DNA of 7,102 nucleotides from an uncultured Bacillota bacterium (GTDB taxonomy: Bacteria > Bacillota_A > Clostridia > Peptostreptococcales > Anaerovoracaceae). The stretch lies in assembly GCA_946628525.1 (NCBI GenBank), contig CAMOWO010000040.1, positions 1 through 7,102 on the forward strand, in the 5' to 3' direction. Below the pieces are notes generated by a model. That model saw nothing but the letters and a program-made list of their open reading frames with translations, ran no database searches and was not told the origin of the DNA. Each line of letters begins with the position of its first letter. The stretch's first letter is position 1. The translations under genes and the position numbers were made by a program. Positions 6,708 through 7,102 of this stretch are shown one piece after another.

Positions 6708-6765
6708 AAAACACACCGCAACTTGGCAAGAACCTTGTCTTTCCTTGATATGCGGTGTGTTTTTT
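6708..6765 (+). terminator. Intrinsic terminator after the XRE gene, with a long loop
   Basis: AAAACACACCGCA ending at 6720 pairs perfectly over 13 bases (6708-6720 with 6751-6763), and the stem runs into six T residues (6760-6765). The 30-base loop is unusually long. It contains a -35 element of the next promoter and CTTG/CAAG motifs that could form a small inner hairpin. The A-rich left flank means the hairpin could also stop transcription from the minus strand. Confidence 0.85.
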
Positions 6766-6773
6766 GGTAGAAT
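6745..6773 (+). promoter_or_regulatory. Promoter of the aminotransferase gene, embedded in the terminator
   Basis: TTGATA at 6745-6750 (5 of 6) and TAGAAT at 6768-6773 (5 of 6) are separated by exactly 17 bases, and TG at 6765-6766 makes an extended -10. The -35 lies in the loop of the upstream terminator, and the spacer is its right arm and T-run. Transcription should start near 6780. Confidence 0.72.
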
Positions 6774-6809
6774 TACTATGTATGTGTGTGTCTACATGGC
6801 ACGTAGGAC

Positions 6810-6814
6810 AGGAG
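6810..6814 (+). promoter_or_regulatory. Ribosome binding site of the aminotransferase gene
   Basis: AGGAG lies 12 bases before ATG 6827. An in-frame ATG at 6782 would add 15 residues, but it falls almost at the predicted transcript start and has no site, while starting at 6827 gives the N-terminus MVKFNVPP expected for the family. Confidence 0.6.
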
Positions 6815-6826
6815 ATAAGAAAGAAT

Positions 6827-7102
6827 ATGGTCAAGTTCAATGTTCCTCCGTATATCGGGAGGGAATTAGAAGATATCAAAACAGCGATCGCAGGCAGGAA
6901 AATCTGCGGCGACGGGGACTTCACGAAGAAGTGCAACGGCTGGATCCGGGAGAAGGCCGGCGTTACGGAGGCCCTTCTCACCACATCGTGCACTCACGCG
7001 CTGGAGATGGCCGCCATCCTTTTGGACATAAAAGAAGGCGACGAGGTCATCCTGCCGTCGTACACTTTCGTATCCACGGCCAATGCCTTTGCGCTCAGGG
7101 GA
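6827..7102 (+). CDS. wecE: WecE/RffA-type dTDP-4-amino-4,6-dideoxygalactose transaminase, 3' end missing
   Basis: Only the first 92 codons are in the window. They closely resemble the start of enterobacterial WecE/RffA, a PLP-dependent enzyme of the DegT/DnrJ/EryC1 class that uses glutamate to aminate dTDP-4-keto-6-deoxyglucose, giving dTDP-Fuc4N. Visible landmarks are FNVPPYIGRELE near the start, KICGDGDFTKKC (25-36), LLTTSCTHALEMAA (50-63, the phosphate-binding area of the cofactor site) and GDEVILPSYTFVSTANAF (71-88). The PLP-binding lysine would lie beyond the right edge. In Bacillota such enzymes supply amino sugars for surface glycans. The gene has its own promoter after a terminator, so it begins a new unit, perhaps a glycan-synthesis locus. 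Assignment to the WecE-like group is strong; the exact sugar made is less certain, since related aminotransferases act on other keto sugars. Confidence 0.9.
   Translation, partial: MVKFNVPPYIGRELEDIKTAIAGRKICGDGDFTKKCNGWIREKAGVTEALLTTSCTHALEMAAILLDIKEGDEVILPSYTFVSTANAFALRG

Noticed and set aside
6792..6806. Possible hairpin in the aminotransferase leader (CTAC with GTAG)
   Set aside because: Only four pairs with a seven-base loop; too weak to call a riboswitch or regulatory RNA.

Overview
The window looks like chromosomal DNA of a Gram-positive anaerobe of the Bacillota, most likely the class Clostridia. It has moderately high GC, genes packed on one strand, GGAG-type ribosome binding sites, and exported proteins with SH3b, G5, NlpC/P60 and LytR-CpsA-Psr (LCP) domains. 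No genus can be named from the sequence alone. All eight coding regions are on the plus strand. The first is cut by the left edge and the last by the right edge.

Layout. Positions 2-811 hold the end of a secreted wall-binding protein with two exact-length 94-residue repeats, each joining choline-binding-like YYY/GFD/NG motifs to a bacterial SH3 domain. A good extended -10 promoter (814-842) then precedes an LCP glycopolymer ligase (892-2277), a D-alanine-D-alanine ligase (2290-3378) and an unrecognised three-helix membrane protein (3416-3964). These three look like one transcription unit, closed by a strong intrinsic terminator at 3976-4001. A second unit follows: a G5-NlpC/P60 peptidoglycan hydrolase (4098-5069), an integral membrane acyltransferase of the acyltransferase-3 family (5104-6183) and a small XRE-type DNA-binding protein (6218-6682). 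It ends in a 13-bp terminator stem at 6708-6763. Inside and across that terminator lies the promoter for the last gene, a WecE/RffA-type sugar-nucleotide aminotransferase (6827 to the right edge).

How the genes fit together. Nearly everything points to the cell envelope. Ddl makes the D-Ala-D-Ala end of the peptidoglycan stem peptide. The LCP enzyme attaches wall glycopolymers to peptidoglycan. The NlpC/P60 enzyme would cut stem peptides. The acyltransferase probably decorates a surface glycan. The aminotransferase would make an amino-deoxy sugar nucleotide, and may be the first gene of a glycan-synthesis locus beyond the right edge. The 182-residue membrane protein and the XRE protein are the least explained members. 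I saw no mobile element, CRISPR array, tRNA or rRNA. I did not find a clearly new biological system; the most distinctive points are the overlapping terminator and promoter, the precise repeat unit of the first gene, and the unknown membrane protein beside ddl.
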